This document shows, piece after piece, positions 23,137 to 34,750 of a stretch of DNA of 64,000 bases. Location of the stretch: the NCBI GenBank assembly GCA_021234155.1, contig JAJEKV010000016.1, positions 20,831,863-20,895,862 of the forward strand, given 5' to 3'. A model generated the notes under the pieces. That model saw only the letters and a program-made list of their open reading frames with translations. It was not told the DNA's origin and made no database searches. Origin of the DNA: Isoetes taiwanensis. Lineage: Eukaryota > Streptophyta > Lycopodiopsida > Isoetales > Isoetaceae. Position 1 is the stretch's first letter. Every line of letters begins with the position of its first letter. A program made the position numbers and the translations under genes.

Positions 23137-25501
23137 CATGGTTGACTTGTTGATTTCCCACCGTGGCATATGTACCGTGGGTGTGGAGGTAGTGGCCGCC
23201 CCAACCAAAACCGTGGAAAGGGGCAACTGGTCCTTGAGAGCAGGACACAGTTTCAAAATAGTTGCCAGACTTAAAGGAATTTTGATTTTTGCTAGCTCCT
23301 CTTGGAGTTCCAACGGCACATGAGAAAATGGATCAGCTGGATCCAATGGAGCAGGAGTGCGGGGTAATGAAGCAGCAATTTCTTGGAGAAGCTCCAACTC
23401 TGCAGCAATATTCAGATATGTCTGAGAGCGTGGAGGTTGAGATGATGGAGGTGCATCCTGACGCTGCTGAGCTCTGGTGTTGGCATGTACATTAGCCAGT
23501 GTGCGTCCTTCAGCAGCTTGCATGAGATTCAGAATATTTTGTCTGACTTTGGGCATGACATGAGGCATGAGGTTATCCAGATCTGCGGCAAAGTGAACCT
23601 TTTTGTCCTCAGCATGAGGGATCGTGTCAACTGCAAAAGCAGGTTGCGTATCATGAGGAAGGATGGTCAAGGGGCGTGACGCCCTGGTCTGGCGTGAAAC
23701 CAACCCAACCCAATTTGACGGTTGAACTGGAGGATTGAGAGCCTGATAAATCTCTTCCTGGGCTTGTTGATCCAACTGAGGAGTTGCTGCAGGAGCTGAT
23801 TGATACCTTGATCGTTGAGGCACGCGTGGTGGTTTCCGAAGAACAGGACGAGGGCCCTGTTTGCCATTTGCGATCCAAAGTTGATAGGCCGTGAGGCGTA
23901 CTAACGTGGTTTGATTCGTACCTAAAAGTTGGACTTGAACTTGAGGAAGTTGAGGGCATGCCGTGGTGGTATGACCCCATTCCAAACAATGATAGCACTG
24001 AGCTTTAGCAGGATCAAAAGGAGGACGGTTGCTTTGTCCCCGTGACTGCGGAGATTGTTGATACTGTTGAGGAGGTTGTGCTTGAAATTGTTGAGGTCGA
24101 TAGGACGTTTGCTGCGGAGGCATGGTCTGGACTTGATAAACCATCTTTTGCCGGAAGGGCGTAGGATGAGTACGAGTGCATTCTTCCGTGGCATGATTGC
24201 ACATATTGCAGCGTTTACAATGAGGAGGGCCATTGGAGGAGTTGCACTCATTGGCCAGATGGCCTTGATATTTGCAGATGTGGCACCAGATTTGGCTGCG
24301 TTGAGGATTTGAGTGTTGAGGCTGAACGGTAGTCTGAGGGACCATGACAGGGGGAATGAAAGGGAGCTCTTGGAGAGCCACGCCACGGGAGGAAACATTA
24401 ACTGAATGATTGACAAGTTCGATGGTCTGCTCCAAAGTCTTGGGGCGCAGATATTCAGTCATGAGACGGATAGCAGGAGGAAGTCCCTGGAGAAATCAGA
24501 CAAGGATCTGGCTCTGCGTGGGGTACTCTTGGAGTTTGCTGAGCAGTATATGAAGACGATCCGCAAAATCCCGGGCTGACTCCGAGGGCTCTTGCTGAAG
24601 ATCATTGAGTTGTTTGAGAAGAAGTTGATCATCATCTGTGGTCCCATTATAATGAGAAAGGAAAGCAGTCTTCATTTCAGTCCAGTTTTGTTTCCAATGG
24701 CTTTTGATTGCCATGAGCCATTGATGAGGAGAGCCATGGTGGAAAAGATATGGAACCGGTTGAGGTTGAGCGTGACCATTTAGGACAGCCGAGCCTCAAA
24801 TTCTTCCATGTGGGCTTGAGCACTTTGATCCAATGGTTTGCCTTTAGTACTGCCAAAAGTAGGATAGGTCAGTTTGAGAGTCTGAAAAAAAGATTGTGAC
24901 TGGCCTTGTGCATAGAGAGGCGGTGTATAAGAAGGAACATAATGGGGTGGAACTTCCATGGTGTCCGTATGAGGTGGCAAAGGAGCATAAAGACCTTGAA
25001 GATGTGCAAAAGGAGGCTCCGGTGGTGGAGGACCTTGGAGTGCGTGTTCATGAGGTTTAAGATCGGTAAGAGTGTAAACAGGAAGTGTTTCTTGAAAAGA
25101 AGAGGACTGAGGATATGTCGGAACCTGGGGAGGGCCGAAAGAAACATGGGGATAACCCATTCCACCAGGGGGGGATGATGGTTGTGAAGGCATAGGAGTA
25201 TGGCCAGAGGAGATATGAATGTAGGCACTCTCTGAAGTGTGGAAATAAGCGGGAGGTTCTTTGAGCGGTGTATGATGAGGTGGCCCGAGGTTGTGAACAA
25301 TGTTTACACGCTGGAGGAGAGCCGGGGCGAGTGAACACGAGGAGTAGGTGGCGCCGACTGAGCTCGTGAGCGAATATGGCCTCCCTCAATATCATAACCT
25401 GTGTCATACATATCTCGAGCAACTTCCCGACGTTGATGGCGCTCCAAGTGAGACGCGGTCTGGCTAAGAAGCTCCTCTGGAGTGAAAGCACGAGCAGACA
25501 T
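22990..25501 (-). pseudogene. Second gag copy, fused to LTR sequence
   Basis: Repeats gag from MSARAFTPEELLSQ (25501) through the three CCHC knuckles, then stops at the start of protease. The 490-residue frame 24462-22990 loses the protease active site and runs in frame into the truncated LTR, adding a Lys-rich tail (TTKATGTKRSRTDK). N-terminal frameshifts lie near 25.32 and 24.77 kb. Only this copy directly follows the complete 5' LTR and PBS, so a transcript from the real 5' LTR would meet this protease-less gag first. Confidence 0.8.
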
Positions 25502-25530
25502 GATTGAAGAATGAAGGAAAAGAAAATCAG

Positions 25531-25548
25531 ACCCGGCAACGGCGACAA
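25531..25548 (-). promoter_or_regulatory. Primer-binding site beside 5' LTR
   Basis: Minus-strand TTGTCGCCGTTGCCGGG abuts the end of the complete 5' LTR at 25549. This is the functional position for priming minus-strand DNA synthesis from a tRNA. Confidence 0.75.
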
Positions 25549-26054
25549 TGTTTGGGGTCTGGGTTCGGGAACTCCTGCAAGACAGCCCTGCTGTGAGGAC
25601 CCGTGGATCAAACAGGAGAATCCAATAGCTGTGTCACGCGGGATTTGCAAAAGAAACTAAGGAAGGGAAAAGAGACGAACAAGAGAAACAAAAAGAATAA
25701 TGTAGAACACAATGAAGACAACAATATATAGTACGATGGCCTTTGGCCCAACATAGATACTCTGTCAGATCTGGTGCCGACTCTAGAAGGAGGCCTGATT
25801 TTGCAGGAATGCCGGCGGTGCCTCTTGAGGTGCCGAGGTCACGCTGACTATTGCCGGGCCGGGCGGTGGCGGCCCGTCACTAATACGTCCTTGACCTCTT
25901 CGTGCCCGTGGCCTTCGTGGTCTGCTGCTTAGATGGCGGCTTGGGCTTCTGCGGGGCCTTTGACGACTGACCTGTGCCTGACTGTGGATCCTTGGCCTTG
26001 ACCTGGTCCGTCGTGTGCATGAATAGTCCTGTACCAGGACGTACAGGACTAACA
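25549..26054 (-). repeat. 5' LTR of the Ty3 element (506 bp)
   Basis: Runs from TGTTTGGGG to GGACTAACA on the plus strand. It lacks about 127 bases present in the 3' LTR. A TATATAGTA run near 25726 may be its TATA region. Its outer edge abuts AAGTA, the probable target duplication. Confidence 0.85.
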
Positions 26055-27122
26055 AAGTAGGTTGAGGTCCTGAGAGGTTTGAGCTCATAAGAGATTGTGT
26101 GTTATTTTTGCAGAGGTTCAAAATATTCATGAAACGAATTGCTTTGGATGTTTGGCACCTCTAATGTTTGACAGGTAGACAAGAATATTAATTTGTAGAC
26201 GTGACTATATTGTTATAAGTGCATAGCCATCAGCTTCAGTCTAGACTTGCCAGCTTGCGTGTGCAATTTTTTGCTATTCCAAGTTTGTTTGAATTTACCC
26301 CATTTGAGTAAGTTAGCATGGCTAGCCTCCATTTGTTGGTTAAGGTTTTGTTCAACTTGTTTTCTAGAGTCCTTATTGTTCTATTAGGTTTCCCTATTCA
26401 TTAATTCATACTTCTTGATCTCTTCAAATTTTGCATTTTTTTGAAGTGATATTCATGTTTCCAAGTCTGACCTAGCATATTAGGTCCTTTGTTCAAGGTT
26501 TCGATGCATGTTAGTTAAACGCACACATCTTTGGAGGTTTGATCATGTCCCGGTAGTTTTTTGAGGTGTTGTATTTAGGCTTGTATTTTGGTGTTTTGTT
26601 GTTCTAGTGTTGAGTCATTGGCCTTTGTGCCTAGATATGTTGTGCTTTTCCAGGTTCCCATGTTTTTAGAGAGTACAAATTTGCATCATTGGCCCTTGTG
26701 CCTAGATATGTCGTGCTTTTCTGGGTATTTGTTTGCTATCCTTCTAGGTCTTTTATTAGCTCCCTTGATTAGGTTTTGTATTAGCTCTTGAGTTCCCCTT
26801 GCTGTGTTTGTTCATCTCTCTCTCTTCGTTTTTTGGTTTATGATATTTGTCGGTTTTCGATTGATTTGGTTACCTTAGATAGTGATGGTGTACTATAAAG
26901 TTTTATTATTCGATTCCCATTCTTTGTGTTGTGATCGCATCCTTTAATTTAGACGCATTGGAGTTGTGAAGAGCTTTTGTGTTCCTTTCACCTCTCTTTT
27001 AGTATTCTTAGTTGTTTGGATCTGCTTTGGTGCTCATTTTCTTTGTCTCCTTTGTTTTAAGTGATGACATTGTATCCTCAATTCTTTAGGCATTCGATTT
27101 ACAAATCTTCGCCTCCTTTTTT

Positions 27123-28057
27123 CAGCATGCTTGTTTAGTGGTGTTGATTGAGTGCAACTAGGCTCTAGAAGTATGATTTATCTACGTTTCAAGATTAGCA
27201 GATAAATCCGCTTCTTGAGGCTAGTTGAGAGAGTTCCCCTTAGAGTATTTATAGCCTTTTGCATCTCTTTCATTTTCATCAGCCGTCTTTGAGCCTCTCC
27301 CTTTGTCGTCGCTTGTCCCACCTCGCCCCCTCCCACTTAAGTTGTTTAGCCGTGCGTTGTTGAAGTTTTCCTTTAGTCAATGTCTTGGTTTTTCATTGTC
27401 GACTGCTAGATCTTGTTATGGTATCTTGCACAATGGGGTCGGGGGGGTTGGGGGCTCTCATGCCAAGTATTGCGATTGTGGAAAGTCTCAAGTCTTGAGT
27501 GTTGGGATCTAAGTAGGTGGTAAGGTCTTCGTGTCTTGTACTTGCATTGTGGTGGATCATTTGTGGTGCTTATTTCAGACGATGTCGATGGACCGTATGC
27601 CATGGTGGTTGGCCCTTAATGTGTGTCAAAGATGTAGTGGTCCTCGTGCCAAGATTGAGGTCCTTGTGCCAGGTGTTTCATTATTTTCTTTCTGCAGATT
27701 TGCTCGAGATGGATGTGGTTTTGGACTTGTGACTATGCTGGTATTCATAATGATTCATTATGGGCCAAGCGTTCGGAGGATTTTGTTCGAGTTTTGCTAG
27801 GGTCTTGGCATGTTGGGGTCGTGTTGGGCATTAGTAGTGGCGGCATATGATTCTTCATGTAAAATTTATTGAGTTGAAAATCTCTTTGCGGCATTTTGAT
27901 GCCTTTTGTGTGCCCAAAAAGGCCGGTGTGCATGAGGGATTATTGGAAGTGATAAAGTATTTGTAATACTATTTTAGAATAAAGGGGATGGCCATCCGGC
28001 TCATATGCCAGCATGCTTGTTTGGTGGTGTTGATTGAGTGCAACTAGGCTCTAGAAG
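27123..28057. repeat. 49-bp direct repeats flanking 837 bp
   Basis: Positions 27123-27171 and 28009-28057 are the same 49-bp sequence (CAGCATGCTTGTTTAGTGG and onward, ending GGCTCTAGAAG) with one difference. The 837 bp between them starts with the promoter-like block that is inverted at 54361-54508. An insertion making a 49-bp duplication would be unusual; a local duplication is as likely. Confidence 0.7.
27171..27318 (-). repeat. 148-bp block, inverted copy at 54361-54508
   Basis: The reverse complement of this block recurs at 54361-54508 with a few changes. On the minus strand it holds a TATAAATA box followed by an AACTCTCTCAACTAGCC stretch, a promoter-like arrangement pointing left. It recurs again in the second segmental copy from 46366. 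Confidence 0.75.
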
Positions 28058-28364
28058 ACAGAAATAGTGATGCTGAGTCAGAATTGACTGCACTATGTAT
28101 GTTCTTCTGCAGCTTGATTCTTGGAGTTAGAAGACGATCTTTGGAGGCGCAATAAATTGCAAGGGGTCCAGAGGTCTATGCACAAAGAAATTCTCAGGTG
28201 GGGTTTTGCTATTGATCAATTGAGGTGCTTTGAGTTGCCATGATTAGTCTGTACATGATTTTTGCATGCAAATATGATAAACTTTGAATTCATTGGACAC
28301 TCATAAGGCTAAAAAATGTAATCAATGCTTGGAAACATCTCTGTAAGGCTGATTCTAAGTCAGG

Positions 28365-29871
28365 TGTGACGTTCCAGGTATTTATACGGTATACGTATGC
28401 ATACCATGACACGTCACCAGTAATTAGTTAAACCCTTAAGGGTCTACAGGGGAATAAAATGGATTTTATTAGCTATGATAATAAAATTAGGGGTAATTAC
28501 CCCAATTATGCTAATTAAGGTATAATAGTTAAATGTCACCAATAAGGGAATGCCACCTAGTCTAACTCGATTGGCCAAGTGGGACTTGCTAATGCGCGGG
28601 TGGAGAAATAGGGATCCTACCCTATTTTTGCCCCAAATTCGAATTGGGAAGAGGAGAGGAGGAGCAACTCCCAGTTTTTGCCAGTCCTTGCCAACAGACT
28701 CCAAGTATGGAGACCTATCGTGATAATGGCTCCAGCCAAGACTGGTTAGTCCCTAGATAGCTTCTATCTCCGCTAACACTTCTTTGACTAGATGGAATGG
28801 TTCAATTCTCTTTCTTATGTTATTTTGGATGATGATGGATACTTAGATGGTGTTTATATTCTTTCTTTTTGCTCCCTCCGTGTATTGGGGTTAAGGGAAG
28901 GGTAGAGACCTAAAGGCCATCTAGAAGTAGAGATGTTCCTAGTTAGAACCCTTAAAACCCAGTAAATGCGGCCTGTGCACAGAGCCAACCTGGCTGAGGA
29001 TGCTATGATGTGGTTCAGCACCAAACAACAGACACACTGGGGAATTAGGGGTGGAGCCTTGCTGAGCGTGGCTACTGGGACTCCTACAGTATGCTAGGCC
29101 TATAGTCGGTCATTGTGTGTGGGCTGGGTATGGGTCTGACATCTCCTTTGTCATTGGATATGGCCGTTATAGACGTCCTCGACTTTGTGTAGATTTAGGG
29201 GGGTAAGTCGGGTACGGATACGGGTGCTACAGAGGTGGCAGGTATCCTCTAGCACACCCAGGGAACCGTTGTGATCCGGGAGGAGAAGCTTCTCTGACCT
29301 ACCTCATCGGACTGGGGAGATGTAACCCGGAGTAGTCCCAAAAGGTGATTCCTTGGGATTGCATCTCCGGAGGGCTACAAGCACGTCATAGCATGATTCA
29401 GCCTATCTGCAAAGTGTGCACAGGAGGGGCGGATGGAGTGGATTACCCTAGCCATTGTCTTATGCCAGCCAACGCCATGTTATACTTCCGTCTGCTATTA
29501 TCTTGAGGCCTGGATGTCAGTTGACCCCTTGGAGTCTGAGCCTCGAGTAGCGCCTTGTTATGGTATATTGTTCATCTTATTGATAGTTGTACTTTTCTTT
29601 CATTGATGATGATGGATGGGCCACCCTTCATGGTGGTATATTCTTTTAGCATGATTGTTGTATGCTAACGTGTATGTATGCTTCCGTTGTATAGAATTTC
29701 CCATAGAGGACGTGGGACGAATGACAGCTCTGTGTTCCTCGCCCGGACACTTGGCCATCCCAAGTGGTCCGAGTATGACGGAGGGCCTTACCATGGTGAT
29801 GTAGTCGCCATGGGAGGGGAATTCCTATATTTATACGATGGGAGCATCATATAGATTCTAGGAGCGTCACA
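28365..29871 (+). repeat. Long LTR (1.5 kb) of a second LTR retrotransposon
   Basis: The boundaries are TGTGACG at the start and CGTCACA at the end, inverted as LTR termini should be. A primer-binding site follows directly at 29873. No protein frame lies inside. No second LTR is seen in the same segment, so the element is truncated to its 5' end. In copy B the equivalent is 47567-49076. Confidence 0.7.
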
Positions 29872-29872
29872 A

Positions 29873-29884
29873 TGATATCAGAGC
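29873..29884 (+). promoter_or_regulatory. Primer-binding site, initiator tRNA-Met type
   Basis: TGATATCAGAGC matches the usual plant PBS TGGTATCAGAGC at 11 of 12 positions and lies two bases after the LTR end CGTCACA. Confidence 0.65.
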
Positions 29885-30500
29885 ATGATTTTGGTGGACC
29901 AAATCATTGCACTGACCATAATCTAACTCGTTAGTTGACGGTACTTTTCCTTAGATTAAAGTATTCCAACTCTATAGTTAGCATGTGAGTTGACCTAGTT
30001 ATGGGAACTTAGTTGAGTAGGTGAGTGCTCTACAGTACGGTGATTAGGTTTAGATGGTGGAGCCAGAGGTTTGTGTTTTGCAAGCGCCATAACTTTCTCC
30101 AGGTAGCTCGAATGGACGGGATTTTTGATCTAGCGTATCGGCCATCGTCCAAATAAACTAGGGACATCGTTACCTGGCAGCAGAAGGGCAAAAAAATGGG
30201 TCAAAGATCTACTCGGGCGCCGCTCGAATCGGACCGGGCATATGAAACGCGTATACCCGCCTAATAAAAAAATTTCTTTAGTTCTTCAAAAAAAAAAAAA
30301 AGTTTAAAAAAAAAAAATTGAATTTTAAATCAAAGTGACGTTTTTTTTAATTTTGCTCGCCTTGCCTCCGTCACGCGTCTGCCTAGCCCATCCGCCATAG
30401 CCGCCGGAGCTGAAGCTTGAAGCGCCTTCAATGTTTAGAGCTTCATGGTTTAAGACATGAAGTTAAATGGAAAATTAGTTTCGAAGAATCTTTTACTCAC
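29885..30500. other. Truncated retroelement leader and A-rich DNA
   Basis: After the PBS there is about 350 bp without a coding pattern, then A runs (30288-30320), then unrelated sequence. No gag or pol is present, so the element appears cut off here. Confidence 0.45.
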
Positions 30501-30806
30501 CCGTTCTTCTTCTTTTTCTTCAAAGTCAAGGTAAATAGGTTCTTGCTTCTTTGAAATTTTTCCTTTCCGGCTTTTTCATCTTTTTCTTGAATACAATCCC
30601 AGGACTAGCTCTTCTCACATAATCACTGGCTTTATGCTGCAAGACAATACCATCAAAACAAAATAACATAAAATTAAATTCATCATTCCTTCTACCTTTT
30701 TTACTTCATGGCCTTTTTCAAGCATTTTTTTCTTCCATGCAGCATAGCCACCATCTTTTATTTTTTGCATCAAATCATCAACGGGGAAACTACCCCAATC
30801 AGAGAA
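30501..30806 (-). pseudogene. Two spliced exons of an unrecognised gene
   Basis: On the minus strand 30806-30696 is an open 37-codon exon (FSDWGSFPVDDLMQKIKDGG, continuing YAAWKKKM) bordered by a TTGTGTAG acceptor and AAAAAG|GTAGAA donor. After a 59-bp intron a second exon, 30636-30501, begins HKASDYVRRASPGIVFKKK and reaches a stop before its CGG|GTGAGT donor. The 111-base length, splice borders and Lys-rich composition suggest real exons. I do not recognise the protein. It lies against a TNP2 remnant of opposite strand and could be a captured host fragment. Copy B has it at 49706-50011. Confidence 0.5.
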
Positions 30807-30907
30807 CTACACAAAGGTCACAATAAAAATTTTACAATGAGAAATAACAATTAATAAGAAAAATAAAAAGAGAATATTGGCCAATTGAGAGGGCTAGAAG
30901 ACTCACA

Positions 30908-32931
30908 TGGAAAAAAGGTGCTTGGGTGTTAGAGAAAAAGCAGCTTGCTACAGTGCATAGGCGAATACAAAATATTCGCACGTCGACTGGACATGGTGCT
31001 TCTCTACGAAAAGCATTTACAAAAGATGGAAAACTCAGTGGTTTGAAGACACATGACCGGGCATAAGTTTCGCAGTGTTTTATCATGAGTTTTATTTCAT
31101 GACTATTGAAAGTATTGGCATGTATCAAACTATTGTTTGTTGTGGATGCATGTGCTTCCCTGTGCCATTGGAAGCTACCTGACACCAGCTATAAGGAGTA
31201 TTATAAACCGTTTAGGCAAATTTGTGAGATGGGTATGGTTGAAGGAAATTGATATCTCTGACATTCCAAAGATGGAGGAGGAGGCCATTTTACTCTTATG
31301 TGATATCGAGAAAGAGCTTCCTACGAGCTTTTTAGATCTACAAGTATTATATTTTCCTTTACTTAATTCTTTTGCACTATTTTTTTTTTCCTTTTCTTGT
31401 ACAGATCTAATAATATTAATGCAATAATGTTATTGGCGTAGGTGCACCTATTAATTCATATTCCAAATGAGATCAAATTAGGAGGTCCTGCTCCTGCACG
31501 ATGGATGTTCTTCCTCGAGCGATACATGAAAGTGCTCAAGGGGTTTGTCCGCCAAATGGCTAGGCCAGAAGGGTGTATAGCAGAGGGACATCTCATACAA
31601 GAAACATTGTTTTTCCTGAATGACGTGACCATTGCATGCAATCCAGATGGCCTTAAAATGTGGGATGAAAAAGAGCCCGATGAGATAATATCAGAAGTTA
31701 TACAAGGCAAAGGTGTGGAGAAGAATCTAAATGATGAGATGTTTTGTGCAATAAATAATTTTGTCATGAATAATGCGACGAGTCTGCAATCTTGGCGAGA
31801 CATGTATGAAATTGCAAAGGAAGAAGCGCGAAGAAATGGCTCACATAGACGTGGTTCAATAATTGAAGAATGTACCTTGCCAGACACCATGACCAATGAT
31901 TGGTTATTAGCTCGTATGGAAGAAGCAAGAGATGGTGGACAAATGATTCCAGATGATGATTATGAGCTTGCTATTGGATGCAATAGAAAGGTACGTAACT
32001 AGAATATTTATATACAATAAACTATAGTTTTACTAAAACGCTTTCATTTTAGGCACGATTTCATACATCCATGTGGGCAATATGGGCAGCACTTTCGTAT
32101 CAGTAAGGTTGATAAATGGAGAATCACCTTTGACTCTGGAATCATGGCACAATTTGAACAAAAGAGTCAAGCAAGCAGTAGGGATTGTAACCCCGTTGAT
32201 GGTGAATTATACTATGTCGGAACCATATCAGATATCATTGAGTTAGACTATCGAACCTTTCATGTAAACGTATTGAAAGCACAGTGGTTCAAGGTTGTGT
32301 ACCGAGGCCGCGGAAAAACAATCAGGACACATGCTTCTGGATTTGTGGAGATTGATTCCACAAAAGTGCTACCCGAGATGGGTTCATCCAAATCATGACA
32401 ACACTAATTGGTGGATTGTTATACACTCCCACCCTAGATCTCGTCGTATCATTGGAATTCCCACACCTACAAACGATATCGAGCCAACATCTGGACGATG
32501 GACAGTCGAGTCATATAGCAGAAGATTTCATGTTTGTAGTAGAACATGAACTTGATGTGCTAGACACTGATGCCATTGAAGACAATGTCAGATTTACAAG
32601 AGATGGTGGAGAGACAGATAATGAGTTACCTCAAGCACTTTATGTCCATGAAAACATTGACGACGGAGATGCTAGCTTCATTTTGCGATCTCCAATGGTC
32701 TCCTCTCCACGAGATGAGGTTGGAACTAATCTGCAACTAAGTCACGATGGCATTGATGACGAGGATTACATTGAAGATGAAGAATTTCTAGGTAATGATT
32801 CACATTTTAATTCACATAGGGGCTTACATCTACATCTGGATGATGATGAGTTAGATGACATTGAGCATGACATCAATGACCAATCTAATCTTAATGCTTT
32901 GAAACATTTAGTTGTATATATCTATGAATAG
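30908..32931 (+). pseudogene. CACTA TNP2-like transposase, C-terminal remnant, copy A
   Basis: Blocks in order match the C-terminal half of plant En/Spm TNP2-type proteins. GKLSGLKTHD (about 31.03 kb) is the linker after the catalytic domain. VLPCAIGSYLTPAIRSIINR and LCDIEKELPTSFLDLQ follow, then from 31442 HLLIHIPNEIKLGGPAPARW and RPEGCIAEGHLIQE, the DUF4218 signature. A GT..AG intron ends at 32053. From about 32100 come GELYYVGTISDIIELDYRTF and AQWFKVVYRG (DUF4216) and an Asp/Glu-rich tail. The catalytic Transposase_21 domain is absent and the blocks sit in different frames, so it is inactive. In copy A the acidic 178-residue tail (32395-32931) stays open; in copy B it is broken. Confidence 0.85.
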
Positions 32932-34548
32932 CCTACTCTGTAGGTTTCTCTTTGTCGAAATGGATAACTATGATTCATCAGAGATATAAACCATATATAT
33001 GTGATATATGGCATGACACAGGGTATAGTACTAATCATCAGCAATGAAATGTTTAAGCATACCCTTTAAGTTTTTAATATTTTGATCAAACATTGTTAAA
33101 CTGTACCAATGAAGAAACACACATATCTTGAAGAGGCAATCAATGGAAAGACGACGTTGGAGTCCTCATTTAAATATCCCAGAACAAAAGATGCCCTATC
33201 CAATACTCTGTATAGATACAGAATGGAGTAAAAGCTTGGGGAGCTCTATGTAGGAGTCTTAGGATCCTACATAAGAGGTAGAATGAAACCAAGGAAACTA
33301 AACAGAATAAACTCACAACGATTGTAAGCACATAAAAGGAGATGGCAAATACCCAACATGATAGTGTCTCAGATGCATCAATATGCAATTTCAATATAAA
33401 AGCTAAGTATCAAGAAACTCCTAATGAGTAAGATAAAACACATCACTAGACAAACTGCTACATGCTAAAGCCAGATGACTGTACCAGTCCAATACATCAG
33501 CCCAATACAAACTTGTGACATAAGAGAAAGAAAAGGTACCTCCTCTGTTAAAGATAAGCGGCTTGATAAAGATAAGCGGCTTACACCAGTGACAAGTAAC
33601 AGTGCCTTAATAGATGTGTTGCCGCTGCCTTTTCCAAGATACTTTTCTTAACAAACTTAACTATTTGACAAATGGCAGAAGTATGAAGAGCCTTCAAGCA
33701 AACACGAGACAGGCTGCAAAGTGTCAAAAAATACAGAAAAGCCTTTTAACTGCAAACTTTAAAGCCACTGTAGCCAAAAGGAGAAGGTGAAGGACTTGAC
33801 ATAACATAGGAAGCAAGCCAGGAAGCATATTTTTCAGAGGTCCTATAAATATGGCTACTCTCCAGTCAATCATTCTCTAAATCTTGCACTAAATAAAGCA
33901 AGAATGATTGATAATGAAGCTGGTAACAGTGAAGCTGGTAAGGCATCCAAATACTGATCGACACATGAGGTAAGACACCAAGCCAAATTCAAACCCAGTA
34001 CGATCTCCATGCTTATAAAGTAATGTCCGTCTTATGTCATGCAGATATTAGCACGCAAATCCAAAATTTAAATTGTCTCTGTGCTCCTCACTTGAAGAAG
34101 ATTCAGATTGGACAACCCATGTAACTCCTACAAGGAAGGAGAAAATAGCAGGACAATGTGACCTAAGCAAAGGGGCTAAGAGCGGGCACAAAACAATTCA
34201 GTTGATGCGTAAAACTAAGACAACACGAGGTTTATACAAGGCTATAGAAAACTATGACAACGAGAAAAAATAAGAAAAGAAATGTAGCTACAACAAGGAA
34301 AAGACTTTCTGACCTTAAAGCGGCTTGGATTCAAAACTCTTCAAGAAAAAGACTTGCAACATAGCAAAAACGAATTGCATGTAGCTTGGATTTGAACATG
34401 TAGCTGCAACTCAAAAGCACAACAATCTAACCAATAGATGAAACATATAATACGAAAAGCATTGCCAGAAAGAGCTATTTATCTTGAAAAAATGAAACAC
34501 AATCTATATACCAAGGCAATTAAGAACAATGAGCTACAAATGTGGCAA
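32932..34548. other. AT-rich intergenic DNA, no gene seen
   Basis: No protein-like frame or RNA gene is evident on either strand. A short duplicated word AAAGATAAGCGGCTT occurs twice around 33.55 kb. Confidence 0.5.
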
Positions 34549-34686
<138 letters not shown>

Positions 34687-34750
34687 AAAAGGCAGATCAG
34701 CATCCATGCATCCTCGGCTTCCATGTATCCTTCTAGGTTCTCAAAATAGG

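Larger units (their letters stand above)
20251..26023 (-). repeat. 2.89-kb tandem duplication inside the Ty3 element
   Basis: Unit 1 is 20251-23136 (2886 bp) and unit 2 is 23137-26023 (2887 bp). Each covers part of protease, gag, leader, PBS and most of the LTR. The join pairs LTR GCATGAA with protease TTTGAACATGG, sharing TGAA. The same join exists in the second segmental copy (units 39424-42324 and 42325-45216), so it predates the 19.2-kb duplication. Confidence 0.85.
12499..26054 (-). mobile_element. Ty3 LTR retrotransposon, Athila/Tat-like, with extra 3' ORF
   Basis: A complete but defective element reads right to left: 5' LTR (25549-26054), PBS, gag-protease (duplicated), RT, RNase H, integrase, spacer, extra ORF, PPT, 3' LTR (12499-13131). 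LTR ends are TGTTAG..AAACA. Flanks AGGTA (12494-12498) and AAGTA (26055-26059) are probably a 5-bp target duplication with one change. Affinity to the Athila/Tat branch comes from the PBS TTGTCGCCGTTGCCGGG, the protease core IDGGS, the RT strings RDHFPLPFTDQ and QDDFS, the absence of a chromodomain and the large ORF after integrase. Protein frames carry shared stops and frameshifts, so it cannot be autonomous as written. Confidence 0.85.
26055..28364. other. Flanking intergenic DNA, T-rich, no gene recognised
   Basis: No protein family is visible. Imperfect repeats of CATTGGCC(T/C)TTGTGCCTAG lie near 26.61 and 26.69 kb. The stretch contains the inverted block and the 49-bp direct repeats listed separately. 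The G7 run near 27440 and short open frames around 27.3-27.8 kb are not protein-like. Confidence 0.5.
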
